DNA of 64,000 bases from Bacillota bacterium (GTDB taxonomy: Bacteria > Bacillota > Clostridia > Acetivibrionales > JAFADI01), in NCBI GenBank assembly GCA_023424965.1, contig JAFADI010000259.1, forward strand, positions 11,040 through 75,039. Reading direction: 5' to 3'. Below, one piece after another: positions 25,405 to 34,734 of this stretch; the first letter of the stretch is position 1; each line of letters opens with the position of its first letter. The notes under the pieces were generated by a model. That model worked only from the letters and a program-made list of their open reading frames with translations. It had not been told where the DNA came from and ran no database searches. Position numbers and translations under genes: made by a program.

Positions 25405-26772
25405 TCACTTCAGAAGCTTGAATAGGATCTTTTTGTCATTATTAAAGGAATATTCAACCCTGTATTCCTTTTGATTCTCTTCATCGTAGAAGGAAATAAC
25501 GTTGTTTTTAATATCCTTAACGGCAAAATTGACTGTATGGTCCTGGAACATGTCATCCTTCTCAAAAATCCCTACAGCGTACATGACATTTATACTTGCC
25601 TCATCGGAAACCATATCACTCACCCTTTCGACATAGGGTGCAGAAGTCCATGCATTCATATATAGAATATACTCGTCCGTCAGCCACCAATACTCTCCTG
25701 CCGGCGCATGTACAGTAAAGTCAGGTCTGCTGTTGTCCAGGGTCTTTATGGTAAAGTAGTAAACCATGCTGTTGCCCCACAGAAATGTACTTTTCAGCCT
25801 GCCGCTGGGAGAAAGGACACCCTCCCTGTCAAATTCATCATTCCTTGACAGATATGAATTCACAAACTGGATAGAAGTATCCACTACATAATCCGTATTT
25901 TCATACTGGATGGCATAGTTAAAATCCTTTGCTTCATACAGGGTACCTTCAAAATTATTAAATACCGTAATGCTGCTTTCGTCAAATTGCCATACGGCAA
26001 CACCACAGCTTGAATTTTCATACCACCCGCCTCCGTGGATATGACCGCCGCTGTCAAAAAATGAGCCCAGCTCGGCGCTGTCGCTTACCGCCCCCTGCAA
26101 GTCGGAGTCCTTTAAACTTATCTGTTCAATGACAAGCTTTAATATATCCCGGTTGTATTTTCGGGGGCTTTTCCGGAAGTAGGCATACTCGACTTTTTCA
26201 GTCCCTTTAAACCCGAGATAGAATTCTTTGGTTTTGTAAAAGATAAAATCGTCTTTTACGACGTTGGGCCGGCCTAAAACGCTTTTTACGTGATCAATTC
26301 CGGTTCCGAGCGTTATATCCTGAATGATATTCCCCTTAAACCGTTCATTGATTAAAAGACCACCCTCTTCAGCGATACCGTCCCTGTAGTCTTGGTTTTT
26401 ATACTGCCGCGGCTCTGCCAGCAGTTCCTTGATCCTCTGATTTACGGAGAATTTTGAAAAATCCACCGGTGCAATGACCGACAGACCTGCTTCCTTCCGG
26501 CTTACTTCGCTTATTGTCACTCCCTGGCCCACTTTTAATCCCCCGGCCGGTGTTCCCTCCGGTTTGGTCCCTTCTGCCGGATCCGTTTTATCCGCCGATA
26601 TATCTTTGGCTGTGTCCGCCTCCGCCACAAACACCGGCGGAGCTTCGACAGCCGGCTTCTCCTCCGATAATGAGGGAGGCGGGGTGACGTTTTTGTTATC
26701 CGCGGTATTCGCACAGGATACAAGAAATAGGAAGCTTAGAAAAAACAGAACAATCCATCCGGGTTTCCGCAT
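25405..26772 (-). CDS. Lipoprotein of unknown function
   Basis: A 455-residue exported protein that I do not recognise. The signal peptide ends in FLVSC (Cys20), so it should be anchored to the membrane. Residues about 25-95 are a Pro/Ala/Thr/Lys-rich low-complexity linker. The rest alternates aromatic and charged residues as in beta-rich proteins. GHIHGGGWYENSSCGVAVWQFDESSI and FTVHAPAGEYWWLTDEYILYMN are notable stretches. RBS GGGGG lies before the ATG. It has no clear operon partner; its 3' end meets the mog gene tail to tail. Confidence 0.75.
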   Translation of the reverse strand: MRKPGWIVLFFLSFLFLVSCANTADNKNVTPPPSLSEEKPAVEAPPVFVAEADTAKDISADKTDPAEGTKPEGTPAGGLKVGQGVTISEVSRKEAGLSVIAPVDFSKFSVNQRIKELLAEPRQYKNQDYRDGIAEEGGLLINERFKGNIIQDITLGTGIDHVKSVLGRPNVVKDDFIFYKTKEFYLGFKGTEKVEYAYFRKSPRKYNRDILKLVIEQISLKDSDLQGAVSDSAELGSFFDSGGHIHGGGWYENSSCGVAVWQFDESSITVFNNFEGTLYEAKDFNYAIQYENTDYVVDTSIQFVNSYLSRNDEFDREGVLSPSGRLKSTFLWGNSMVYYFTIKTLDNSRPDFTVHAPAGEYWWLTDEYILYMNAWTSAPYVERVSDMVSDEASINVMYAVGIFEKDDMFQDHTVNFAVKDIKNNVISFYDEENQKEYRVEYSFNNDKKILFKLLK

Positions 26773-26910
26773 TTGTTACCCCCTCATAATTTGCAAGACC
26801 CACACATTTCCACCGTCGGTTCCGCTCCGGTGATCTTACCTGAAGCCGGTAACCGAATATGTGGCATACTCTTTTCCCATCGGGACGCCCTCCATCCTTA
26901 CAAAGCACTT

Positions 26911-27687
26911 TCAGCTTAAATAAGACATATACTCAAACGCCGTTGTGCCATAGATGCTCTTAAAGTGCCGGTTCAAATGGGTTAAATCGACAAATCCGCA
27001 TTCCGCCACCGCCAGGTACACATCCCTGCTCTTTTCGATCAGTTGCTTTGCACGCTCCACCTTGGAGTTCAAAAAAAATTTATAGGGTGAAATTCCCGTA
27101 CCGGCTTTGAATTCCCTTATAAACTGAAACTTCGACATGTCAAATTCTTTGCAGATTTCATCGAGCTTTAAGCTTTTTTCCAGATTGCAATAGATTATTT
27201 CCTTTGCTCTTTGGACCAGAACGTTGTTTTCCCTGCGGGTTGTACCGATTTCACTTCCGTCCAAACGGTCTGCAAGCTTCAACAGCAATTCGGTACACAG
27301 GGACTCATCCTGCCCGCAAAATATTGCATCCGTCAGGCTTAATATGCTTTGCTCAAGCTTGCTGCTGTAGACGATGGGGTCGGTGAACCGGACGGTATGT
27401 TTTTTGTCCAGCATCTCCAGCAGCAGCCCCGGGTTGATGTATATCATCACATAGTCAATGCCTGTCTTGTCCTGGGACCGGCCGTCATGGGGCTGCTCCG
27501 GATTAAAAAGCATAACGCCGTTCCGGTAGGAGGACTGCAGGCTGCCGTTCAGGTTGTACTGCTGAACACCGCGCAGAGTGACCCCCAGCGCATATTCCTC
27601 ATGGCAGTGCTTTTTGTATTCAAAATCCGTGAAACTGGCAAACAATGCAGTTATTCCGGCAGATTTCCTGTAAATGAATTTCTCCAT
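26911..27687 (-). CDS. AraC-family regulator with N-terminal cupin-like domain
   Basis: This 258-residue regulator has an N-terminal ligand-binding beta domain (HCHEEYALGVTLRGVQQY, NPEQPHDGRS, about residues 28-70) and a C-terminal AraC helix-turn-helix pair (KLDEICKEFDMSKFQFIREFK and VAECGFVDLTHLNRHFKSIYG). I chose the ATG at 27687, 5 bases after GGGGTGA; a GTG at 27696 overlaps the LysE stop. It lies directly downstream of a LysE-type exporter and probably controls it, a pairing common in bacteria. Confidence 0.9.
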   Translation of the reverse strand: MEKFIYRKSAGITALFASFTDFEYKKHCHEEYALGVTLRGVQQYNLNGSLQSSYRNGVMLFNPEQPHDGRSQDKTGIDYVMIYINPGLLLEMLDKKHTVRFTDPIVYSSKLEQSILSLTDAIFCGQDESLCTELLLKLADRLDGSEIGTTRRENNVLVQRAKEIIYCNLEKSLKLDEICKEFDMSKFQFIREFKAGTGISPYKFFLNSKVERAKQLIEKSRDVYLAVAECGFVDLTHLNRHFKSIYGTTAFEYMSYLS

Positions 27688-27692
27688 ATGAA

Positions 27693-28289
27693 TCACCCCG
27701 CCAAAAGTTCAACCAGCCCCGACAATATAATGGCCGCATAAACTAAAAATAGTCCCATCATTATATTAACAACCTTATGGTATTTTTGCAAAAACTCTTT
27801 GAAAATGGTCCCGAAAAGCACCCAGGTGCCAAATGCCAGGAAGCCGACCGTGGATACGGCTGCAACCGCCAGTACCAGTATCCCCGGTGATGTATGGTAG
27901 GGCATTACAAAGCCCGGAATGACCGTCATGGTGAACATGATGACCTTGGGATTTATAAACTGCATAAGGAAGCCGGTCTTAAACGTGGCAATTTGCCTGG
28001 CATCGCCTTCGGATACATTTGGTTTATTTATCTGGTACGCCAGATAAAGCATATAAATGCTGCCGATGATTTGCATAACGAATAAAATTTTGGGGATCAC
28101 TGCCATAAGCATACTGTTCAATACGACGGAAATAACGAGCAGCAAACCGAAGGCAGCCGTCGCTCCCCAGACATACCGCATTGCCTTTTTTATTCCGAAG
28201 TTATGGACTGCAGACAAGATCACAATATTGGTCGGGCCGGGCGAAAATGTGACGATCACGCAGTAAACCAAAAAAGATGCTATATTCAT
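27693..28289 (-). CDS. LysE-family translocator
   Basis: A 198-residue membrane protein with about six hydrophobic segments and the family signature near the N-terminus (TFSPGPTNIVILS), where the Gly-Pro motif is usual for LysE/RhtB exporters of amino acids. RBS GGAG precedes the ATG. Its stop is at 27693, so it overlaps only the unlikely GTG reading of the AraC gene. It probably exports a small amino acid or related compound; the substrate cannot be told. Confidence 0.9.
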   Translation of the reverse strand: MNIASFLVYCVIVTFSPGPTNIVILSAVHNFGIKKAMRYVWGATAAFGLLLVISVVLNSMLMAVIPKILFVMQIIGSIYMLYLAYQINKPNVSEGDARQIATFKTGFLMQFINPKVIMFTMTVIPGFVMPYHTSPGILVLAVAAVSTVGFLAFGTWVLFGTIFKEFLQKYHKVVNIMMGLFLVYAAIILSGLVELLAG

Positions 28290-28365
28290 GACTCACGCTC
28301 CGAAAAGGTATTATCACGAATTATACCTCCGTATTTCAAACTGCGTATAGTACATTATTGCAAAA

Positions 28366-28399
28366 CCAGGGGGCTCCGGTATCAACCGGAGCCCCCTGG
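28366..28399 (-). terminator. Terminator after the sigma/anti-sigma operon
   Basis: A perfect 15-base stem (28366-28380 with 28385-28399) and a 4-base loop, followed on the minus strand by TTTTGC. It lies 32 bases after the anti-sigma gene stop. Confidence 0.85.
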
Positions 28400-28430
28400 C
28401 GGCATTTCAATACTTCAGGATTTTGTTATG

Positions 28431-29423
28431 CTACTCAACCTTTTTAAGAACTAAGGTGCTCGGGGCCACGCCTCTATACAAATAATCCCCGTTCTTCCAT
28501 TCAAAAAACAAGTAAGTTGCTCCGTCCATCTCTTTTATTTCACACTTGCAGGCCAGCTTTGTTTCCTTAAATAAGACCATTCCTTTTGTCCATACCGGTG
28601 CAAAACGTTTTGATGCTTCCGGCTCAGCTGTAGTGACCTCCATTGCTCCATTGTCTTTGAAATCAAAACCAAGGATGTCCAATCCCCATTGCCAGCTTTT
28701 TTCCGCAGGGTTGAAATCAGTGATGCTGTCTACCAGATCCACACTTTCCCATTTCCCTTTCATCTGAGGGTCATCTGCAAAGGGATAGTCCACCTTGTCT
28801 TCCGCCACGGCCCTGACCTGATAGTTTGCGTAGTCGTCGCTGTTGACCTTCTTTAAAACATAATAAAAGGGCTTTAGGTTTCTGAATACGTAATCTCCGC
28901 TCTTCCACTCGAAAAACATATAGGTGGTTCCGGCGATGTCTTTAATTGTATACTTGCTGGCAGTGTTTTCATGCTTGTTCAGTATAATATCCTTGGTCCA
29001 GCTGAACGTGGTGCGGGCCAGGATTTCATTTCCAAGCCCGGCCAGCATTTTGCCGTCTTTGATGAATACCAGGGACTTGAGGTACAAGTCTTCCTTCCAG
29101 TATTTCTTGTCCGGTTTAAAATTCTCAATTTTTTCAACAAAATCAACCGATGCCCATTTGCCTGTCAATCTGGAATCATCCGCAAAAGGATAATCTGTCC
29201 TGTCGATGTTCTGCATGGCCGTATAGCCGGCAAACCCGACGGAGAACAGGGCTAAACAGCATATAACGGCGATCATGGGTATGACGAGGGTCCTTCTGAT
29301 TCCCACCGGCTTTCCATCACTTCTAATTGCTTTATTCCAGGTTGCTTCAAACCTTATTGATGTTGCCTGGCCGTCTAAAACACAGTCCACAACTTTTTTG
29401 ACATTGTTGTCAGAGTGGTTCAT
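28431..29423 (-). CDS. Membrane anti-sigma-like protein with duplicated outer domain
   Basis: A 330-residue protein. Residues 1-42 are cytoplasmic and TM at about 45-67 crosses the membrane. The outside part is a tandem duplication: each copy starts with YPFADD...GKW.SVD and ends with TTYMFFEWKSGDY or ATYLFFEWKNGDY plus VLKKV (about 78-190 and 205-330). I chose the ATG at 29423, 7 bases after GGGAGGAG; it overlaps the sigma gene end by 14 bases. Position and topology fit a regulator of the ECF sigma factor. I see no clear ZAS zinc motif, so anti-sigma activity is inferred from context. Confidence 0.75.
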   Translation of the reverse strand: MNHSDNNVKKVVDCVLDGQATSIRFEATWNKAIRSDGKPVGIRRTLVIPMIAVICCLALFSVGFAGYTAMQNIDRTDYPFADDSRLTGKWASVDFVEKIENFKPDKKYWKEDLYLKSLVFIKDGKMLAGLGNEILARTTFSWTKDIILNKHENTASKYTIKDIAGTTYMFFEWKSGDYVFRNLKPFYYVLKKVNSDDYANYQVRAVAEDKVDYPFADDPQMKGKWESVDLVDSITDFNPAEKSWQWGLDILGFDFKDNGAMEVTTAEPEASKRFAPVWTKGMVLFKETKLACKCEIKEMDGATYLFFEWKNGDYLYRGVAPSTLVLKKVE

Positions 29424-29955
29424 ATACGTCTCCTCCCGTACCAATAAATTTAAAATCATTTTGAGGAAATCGCTTTCTAAGCACATTCAGAGCCCCGTTC
29501 AGTCTTGATTTGCATGTGCCCAGAGGAATTCCCAGCATATCGGATATTTCTTTCAGCTTCATCCCGGAATAGAAATGCAGAAGGATGATTTCCTTGTTTT
29601 TAAGACTTAGGTTACTGATTTCCTTCCACAGTTCCTTTTCTTCTTCATTTTTCAAAACACTGCCTTCGATTGAGCTGCCGCAGCTTTTTTCAGGCAATTG
29701 GTCAACAAACCTCAGCCATTTTTGCTTCCGCAGGGTATTGCGGGTGATGTTCAGAGCAATCTTGTACATCCATGGCTTCAAGTCTCTTGACGGGTCATAG
29801 GTGTGATATTTCCGGAAAACCTGAATGAAGGTTTCCTGGGTGATATCATCCGCCAGCGCTTTTGAATTGGTGAGAAACAAAGCCGCTTTATAGACAAAAT
29901 CTGAATATTCGTTAAAAATAGCTTCCGCTTTTTCTTTCGATAGGCCTATCTCCAA
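29410..29955 (-). CDS. ECF-type RNA polymerase sigma factor
   Basis: A 181-residue sigma-70 family protein with regions 2 and 4 only. Region 2 has DDITQETFIQVFRKYHTYDPSRDLKPWMYKIALN (about 36-70); region 4 has LSLKNKEIILLHFYSGMKLKEISDMLGIPLGTCKSRL (about 115-152). The start is TTG with AAAGGAGG 7 bases upstream. Its gene end overlaps the membrane partner by 14 bases, so the two are translationally coupled. GAACCTTTT at 30007-30015 upstream resembles an ECF-type -35, suggesting that it drives its own transcription. Confidence 0.94.
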   Translation of the reverse strand: MEIGLSKEKAEAIFNEYSDFVYKAALFLTNSKALADDITQETFIQVFRKYHTYDPSRDLKPWMYKIALNITRNTLRKQKWLRFVDQLPEKSCGSSIEGSVLKNEEEKELWKEISNLSLKNKEIILLHFYSGMKLKEISDMLGIPLGTCKSRLNGALNVLRKRFPQNDFKFIGTGGDVYEPL

Positions 29956-29990
29956 TCCCAGTCCTCCTTTCTGCCGGTATTTGCTTTAAA

Positions 29991-30015
29991 TACACATCAA
30001 AGCACCAAAAGGTTC
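29991..30015 (-). promoter_or_regulatory. Possible ECF-type promoter upstream of the sigma gene
   Basis: On the minus strand GAACCTTTT (30015-30007) resembles the GAAC-type -35 used by many ECF factors, and TGTGTA (29996-29991) is a possible -10 about 15-16 bases from the GAACC core. Self-regulation is typical of ECF factors but the -10 match is weak. Confidence 0.4.
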
Positions 30016-30032
30016 GGTCGGAATATAAGTTC

Positions 30033-31187
30033 TTACAAATTTTTTTTACATTCCGGCAGGCAGCAAATAATTAATCCGGCAAGGCAAAATACCGAACCTG
30101 CCGCCATTGCATACTTTATATCCATATCGGCCATTTTGCCGAAAACCAGGTTTGTACCGGCAGCAATCATATTCATAACGATTGAATAAACCGACAGCAT
30201 GGTAGTGCGCTCAGAGACCGTTACCTGACGGTTTTGAACCACCATGCCCAGGGGAACAAAAATCGATGCCGACATCCGCAAAAGCACGATGCTCATCACC
30301 GATAAAACCGGATTTGATACTATTGCCATCACACTGCACGCCAGACATGCCGTACAGAACAACAACTTCATTGTGACAGACTCTCCCAGCCGTTCGGTAA
30401 GCCTGTAGCAGTAAGCCGAAATCAAACCCGATACTGTAACCAGGATATAAATGTATCCCATGTACTCGGGTAAAATCCCTGATCTCAGGTACTGAAGCTG
30501 GTTTAAGAAAACGGTAATGGTCTGGTTGGTTTCAGCAAGCAATGCCGCAGCAATTAGAAATAAGATAAACCCTTTGTTCTTCCCAAGGGCTGAAGCAGCC
30601 ATCTTCAGCTGCTTATTGAATTGATTGTTTTCAGATGCCTTTGGCTTAACATCCGTAAGACAGAGAGAAAGCGCCATTGCCATACAGTACGAAATCACTG
30701 TAAGAAAAGCGGCTAACCTGTAGTTATTCTTTACACTCAGCGAGAATACCGTTGAAGCACAGATCAGTCCGGCGGTACTCATGGCATTGTATATTCCAAA
30801 TACTCTCTTGCTTTCTTTTTCTCCTGCAGATAAATACAGATAGGCCGAGTCACAGCCTGAAATCCCGGACAGGACCACGGATAAAATGAGCCTTTCCGCA
30901 AGAAAGCAGACAAAATTATCCGCTTGCCAGAATACTACTTTGGAAATAAAGTAAAGCGTGTTGCATAGTATAATCGTCTTTTTATAGCCTATTTTATCGG
31001 ATATATAGCCCCAGGGTACTTCAAGGGCAATCATTACAATCAGCGATATGCTTTCAATCAACGTTATTTCAAATACGGACAATCCCCTCGCCTGACGGTA
31101 GAGTGTGGCTATGGGGCCGTAGAATACCATTCCCTGGAGTAAGGCAATCCCGTAAAACAGGTAAATATTCTTTTTTTTAGTATCCAA
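30033..31187 (-). CDS. MFS transporter
   Basis: A 384-residue protein with 11-12 hydrophobic segments. The MFS loop motif between TM2 and TM3 reads GYISDKIGYKKT (about 60-71). The start is TTG with GGAGG 8 bases upstream. Charged residues after the last segment give a short tail. It stands alone in a 182-base upstream gap and ends 77 bases before the sigma gene, so it may be a single-gene unit. Substrate unknown; drug or metabolite efflux is typical for this size. Confidence 0.88.
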   Translation of the reverse strand: MDTKKKNIYLFYGIALLQGMVFYGPIATLYRQARGLSVFEITLIESISLIVMIALEVPWGYISDKIGYKKTIILCNTLYFISKVVFWQADNFVCFLAERLILSVVLSGISGCDSAYLYLSAGEKESKRVFGIYNAMSTAGLICASTVFSLSVKNNYRLAAFLTVISYCMAMALSLCLTDVKPKASENNQFNKQLKMAASALGKNKGFILFLIAAALLAETNQTITVFLNQLQYLRSGILPEYMGYIYILVTVSGLISAYCYRLTERLGESVTMKLLFCTACLACSVMAIVSNPVLSVMSIVLLRMSASIFVPLGMVVQNRQVTVSERTTMLSVYSIVMNMIAAGTNLVFGKMADMDIKYAMAAGSVFCLAGLIICCLPECKKNL

Positions 31188-31369
31188 TTTAAAGTCCTCC
31201 GAATAATTTTTTACACAACAAAAAAACTACCTTTTGCAGGTTAAAAAATTATGGATTTTTAAGTTGGATTACTCATAAATATTACTCCTCTTGAGTGGTC
31301 GCACCAGCGATTTCTTATATTATACCAGAATGTTCACACCGCTGAAACCACCAATATACCTATTGGGAC

Positions 31370-32671
31370 TTACTTTAAATTCTGCAGATAGAATTGGAGG
31401 ATATCTTCTTCCATTTCCGGCGTAATGGTGTGGCCTACTCCGGGATAGGTGACAAACCTGGCGTTGCAGCCGGCAGCTTTATATATTTTTTCCGCAAGGG
31501 GCCACCGTTCAACGGGACTCTGTCCAAAAACTTCAAAGATGAGGCTTGCATCCTCTTTGTCATAGCTGTCTTCATAGGGCACCGAGTCATTTTTGTCTTC
31601 ACCGCCGATAAACAGGTAGAAAGGTATTTGTCTGAACAAGCCGATGTTTGCGCCCTCCCCTGCAAGTTCATTGACATCCGCCGTACCGATGGGGTAGCTG
31701 AGTCTTTTCCCTTCAAAGCTGTCCATGGGCGCTATGGGCCAGCCACCGGGAGAGCCGATCGCCGCGGCTTTTACCTTGTCCGGATGAAGGAGGGCAAAAC
31801 GGTTGGAAAACATGCCTGAGGCTGAGAACCCAAAGAGCAGAACCTTTTCCTCCAGGCTTACATTTCTTTCCTGCAGTCTTTTTCTTGCGTCCTTGATCAT
31901 TTCAAGCAACTGGACATCCAATCTTTTGATGTCTTCATCGCCGGTGGTCAATGAATCCCGGTCCAGCGCATGGGTGTATATATTCTCTTCCTTCTCCCAT
32001 CGCGGGAACACCGGCACCAGTACCGGGCAGCCCAATTTATCCCCGTATCTTGCACTCCCCTGAACGATAGACTTTGCCCGTTCCTCATGATACACCATAT
32101 TATCGCTCACAAAGCCTGAATTGTTTGGAACAACGAGCATCGCCGGACCGGTTGTCTTTTGGGGAGTATATAGATAATAGGGCCACTTGAAATGATCTTC
32201 GGGGCCGGGAGTAATTTTTTCATAGTTCTTATCCAGAGAAACAAGGGGAATCAAACTGGCAGAACTGTCCCCGGTTTTGGTAACACTGAAGACAGCGGCA
32301 GCAGGAAATGCATTGCTGAATTCCAGAAATGCGGTATACTCTCCCTTTGGGAAATGCTCATTCCTGTTCAAAGCAATTTCCTTGCCCTGTTCGGAAAAAA
32401 CCGTTTTCCCTTGGGCATCAACCACACTCAGCTTGATTGCTCCGGCAGCAATTTTGGCGCCTAATTTCAATTGCACTTCGCCATCATCCGTGAGCAGAAA
32501 CGCGGTTTTATCCGTTCCATTTTTAAAAGGCATAAAATAGGAGAGTGTATGGCTGCCGCTATACTCTGCCAGGCTATTTTCAAAGCTACGTTTCGCGGAA
32601 TGAAAAAAAACAGTTAGTACAGCAACAATGCAAATAGCAGTACATAGAATTGTTAGAAGAAACCTCTTCAT
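31370..32671 (-). CDS. Exported alpha/beta-hydrolase
   Basis: A 433-residue protein with an N-terminal membrane anchor or signal (about residues 4-24), a beta-rich middle of about 130 residues and a C-terminal alpha/beta-hydrolase fold. The nucleophile elbow is GFSASG (about 283-288), followed by AAIGSPGG; the His is in YPGVGHTITPEM near the end. This layout suggests an extracellular esterase or lipase-like enzyme tied to the membrane. It follows the unknown gene 32678-33274 by 6 bases, so they share a transcript. The substrate is not evident. Confidence 0.82.
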   Translation of the reverse strand: MKRFLLTILCTAICIVAVLTVFFHSAKRSFENSLAEYSGSHTLSYFMPFKNGTDKTAFLLTDDGEVQLKLGAKIAAGAIKLSVVDAQGKTVFSEQGKEIALNRNEHFPKGEYTAFLEFSNAFPAAAVFSVTKTGDSSASLIPLVSLDKNYEKITPGPEDHFKWPYYLYTPQKTTGPAMLVVPNNSGFVSDNMVYHEERAKSIVQGSARYGDKLGCPVLVPVFPRWEKEENIYTHALDRDSLTTGDEDIKRLDVQLLEMIKDARKRLQERNVSLEEKVLLFGFSASGMFSNRFALLHPDKVKAAAIGSPGGWPIAPMDSFEGKRLSYPIGTADVNELAGEGANIGLFRQIPFYLFIGGEDKNDSVPYEDSYDKEDASLIFEVFGQSPVERWPLAEKIYKAAGCNARFVTYPGVGHTITPEMEEDILQFYLQNLK

Positions 32672-32677
32672 TTCTAT

Positions 32678-33274
32678 TTACCCGATTTCATATAATTTTT
32701 TAATCCACCATGCTTTATCCAATGTAATTATTGGGTTTAACGGAGCAATCACAAATTGATCGTTGATATCCATCACTTCGTTTATCCCTGTATATACCAA
32801 ATCGATGTTCAATGAAAAGGGCTTCACTTCTCTTCCTAATTTTCTTTCCACTTCGTTTACATATTCGCCGATTTTGCCGCTGCCCAGTTGCTCTACAAAG
32901 TTTGTTGCATTTCTGCCTCCAGCCATCATACTCCACCACTCGTAGAATTTGGGCCAGGAATTTCTGCAGCACTCTTTCAATACGGGGCACCCGACACTTG
33001 AAAACTCCGGAGGCATATATTCTTCATAGGCTGTATTTGGCCTTCCACCTTTAATTTTTTCGGCTTTTATTCTGACGATTTCTTCAAACCATTTCTCCCA
33101 TTGCTCACTGTCAGCTTCCGTATTTAAGAACTTGGGTGGCCACAAAATTTCTTTGCCCGCATATTTTTTTTCGTCGATTAACCCGTAGCTGCACCCAATA
33201 TACACGATGAAGTTTAAAATGTCATCCGATGAAACACAGACGCTCCATGAATGCCGGTCTCTTGAATTCATCAT
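32678..33274 (-). CDS. Unknown 198-residue protein
   Basis: I do not recognise this soluble protein. It has an acidic, Trp-rich middle (EQWEKWFEEI, WWSMMAGG), cysteines at VGCPVLKECC, and a closing WWIKKLYEIG. No signal peptide or membrane segment is visible. RBS AGGAG lies before the ATG pair. It sits 10 bases after a racemase gene and 6 bases before the alpha/beta-hydrolase gene, within a tightly packed minus-strand run. Gene density and a good start make it a real gene. Confidence 0.7.
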   Translation of the reverse strand: MMNSRDRHSWSVCVSSDDILNFIVYIGCSYGLIDEKKYAGKEILWPPKFLNTEADSEQWEKWFEEIVRIKAEKIKGGRPNTAYEEYMPPEFSSVGCPVLKECCRNSWPKFYEWWSMMAGGRNATNFVEQLGSGKIGEYVNEVERKLGREVKPFSLNIDLVYTGINEVMDINDQFVIAPLNPIITLDKAWWIKKLYEIG

Positions 33275-33284
33275 AATTTAACTC

Positions 33285-33974
33285 CTACTCATTGTCCAAA
33301 GCGTATTCCAATGCTGCTCCGGCATGCAGGCTCAGGGTGTCCAGGACGTGAATCGGACACACCTCCTGGTTTATCAGCAGTGGCAATTCCGTGCAGCCGA
33401 GGATCACTCCTTCCACAGCATAACTCCGGATGATATCCAGCATCCGGTTCCTTGTCCCATCGGTTATTTTATTGATCACCAGTTCTTCGAAGATCATGGC
33501 ATTTATTTCATCCTGGTGCTTTTCCTCCGGGGTGATTACCTCGATGCCGTACCGCTTTAAAACCTCCGGGTAAAAGCTTGATTGCATGGTATATTTGATG
33601 CCTGTGAGCAAAAGCTTCTTCAGCTTCCTTCTTTCCGCCTCTTTTGCCGTCGTCTCAACAATACTGAGCATGGGGATGTTGGCTTTGCCGTTGACTTCTT
33701 CGAATACGGAGTGCGGGGAGTTGGCCGCCATAATGACAAAGTCTGCTCCGGCTCTCTCCAGGGAATGGATCCCCTTCAAAATATAATTGATGTATTCCTC
33801 TGTTCTATGTTCATTTTCCAGGTCGGTAAAATATTGAAAGTCCAGGCTGTTAATAATTATTTCCGGGTAGTAGTAGTCCTTTTTCCGTTCATAATACAGA
33901 TCGGTAATTTTACGGTAGTATTGTATCGTTGAAGCCAAACTGATCCCACCAAGGATCCCTATTGTCTTTTTCAT
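33285..33974 (-). CDS. Aspartate/glutamate racemase family protein, first catalytic Cys replaced
   Basis: A 229-residue protein of the Asp/Glu racemase family (GILGGISLASTIQYY at the N-terminus). These enzymes use two cysteines, one per half. The second is present (LGCTELPLLI), but where CTNT or CNT is expected the sequence has MAANSPHSVF, so the first Cys is Ala. It may be a one-cysteine isomerase or have another role. RBS GGGGG precedes the ATG. It is one of two tandem paralogues, 67 bases apart. Confidence 0.85.
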   Translation of the reverse strand: MKKTIGILGGISLASTIQYYRKITDLYYERKKDYYYPEIIINSLDFQYFTDLENEHRTEEYINYILKGIHSLERAGADFVIMAANSPHSVFEEVNGKANIPMLSIVETTAKEAERRKLKKLLLTGIKYTMQSSFYPEVLKRYGIEVITPEEKHQDEINAMIFEELVINKITDGTRNRMLDIIRSYAVEGVILGCTELPLLINQEVCPIHVLDTLSLHAGAALEYALDNE

Positions 33975-34041
33975 GCTTTACCCCCACTTGATCAATTTTT
34001 TAACTCTTTACTAAATATTGAATTGCGGCAGTACGCCAATT

Positions 34042-34734
34042 TTACATGTCCATTGAATAAAGTGCCGCTTTTTTTGCATGAATCAATGCCGTATCAAATA
34101 GCGGTACCGCTGTGTCTGCTTGTTTTATCAACAATCCTATTTCCGTACAGCCCAATATTACGCCTTGAGCTCCTTCTTTGGCGAGCTTTTCTATGATCTT
34201 TAAGAATGCCTGCCGGGATTCTTCCGATATAATCCCCTGACATAGTTCCTCATAGATGGCAGCATTGACTTTCGCTATCCCTTCTGCATCCGGAATCATC
34301 ACTTCCAATCCTCTTTCAATCAATTTTGATTTATAGAAGTCCTGTTCCATGGTATACCTGGTTCCCAGCAGCGCGATTCTGGTGATCCCTTTCTGCTTCA
34401 GCTCTTCTGCCGTCGCTTCTGCGATATGTAAAAGCGGTATAGCCATTGATTTTTGAATTTGGTCCGCTACTTTGTGCATTGTATTCGTACAGATGACGAT
34501 GAAGTCAGCCCCTGCTTTTTCTAAACCGCAAGCGGCGTCAGTCAAAATTTCCGCGCCTTTTTCCCAGTCTCCACTGGCCTGGCATTCTTCAATCTCCTGG
34601 AAATCCACGCTGTATAGCAGACATTTTGCCGAGTGCAAACCGCCAAGTCGTTCTTTCACGGTTCTATTTATGATTTGATAATAGGTTACCGTACTTTCCC
34701 AGCTCATTCCGCCAAGCAAGCCTATTGTTTTCAT
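34042..34734 (-). CDS. Aspartate/glutamate racemase family amino-acid racemase
   Basis: A 230-residue racemase of the YgeA/RacX type. Both catalytic cysteines are present: ICTNTMHKVADQ and LGCTEIGLLI. The N-terminus is GLLGGMSWESTVTYY. RBS GGGGGAG lies before the ATG, which overlaps the VanW stop by 4 bases (ATGA type). It would make a D-amino acid from its L form; the substrate is not shown. The neighbour with a changed Cys looks like a diverged duplicate. Confidence 0.9.
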   Translation of the reverse strand: MKTIGLLGGMSWESTVTYYQIINRTVKERLGGLHSAKCLLYSVDFQEIEECQASGDWEKGAEILTDAACGLEKAGADFIVICTNTMHKVADQIQKSMAIPLLHIAEATAEELKQKGITRIALLGTRYTMEQDFYKSKLIERGLEVMIPDAEGIAKVNAAIYEELCQGIISEESRQAFLKIIEKLAKEGAQGVILGCTEIGLLIKQADTAVPLFDTALIHAKKAALYSMDM

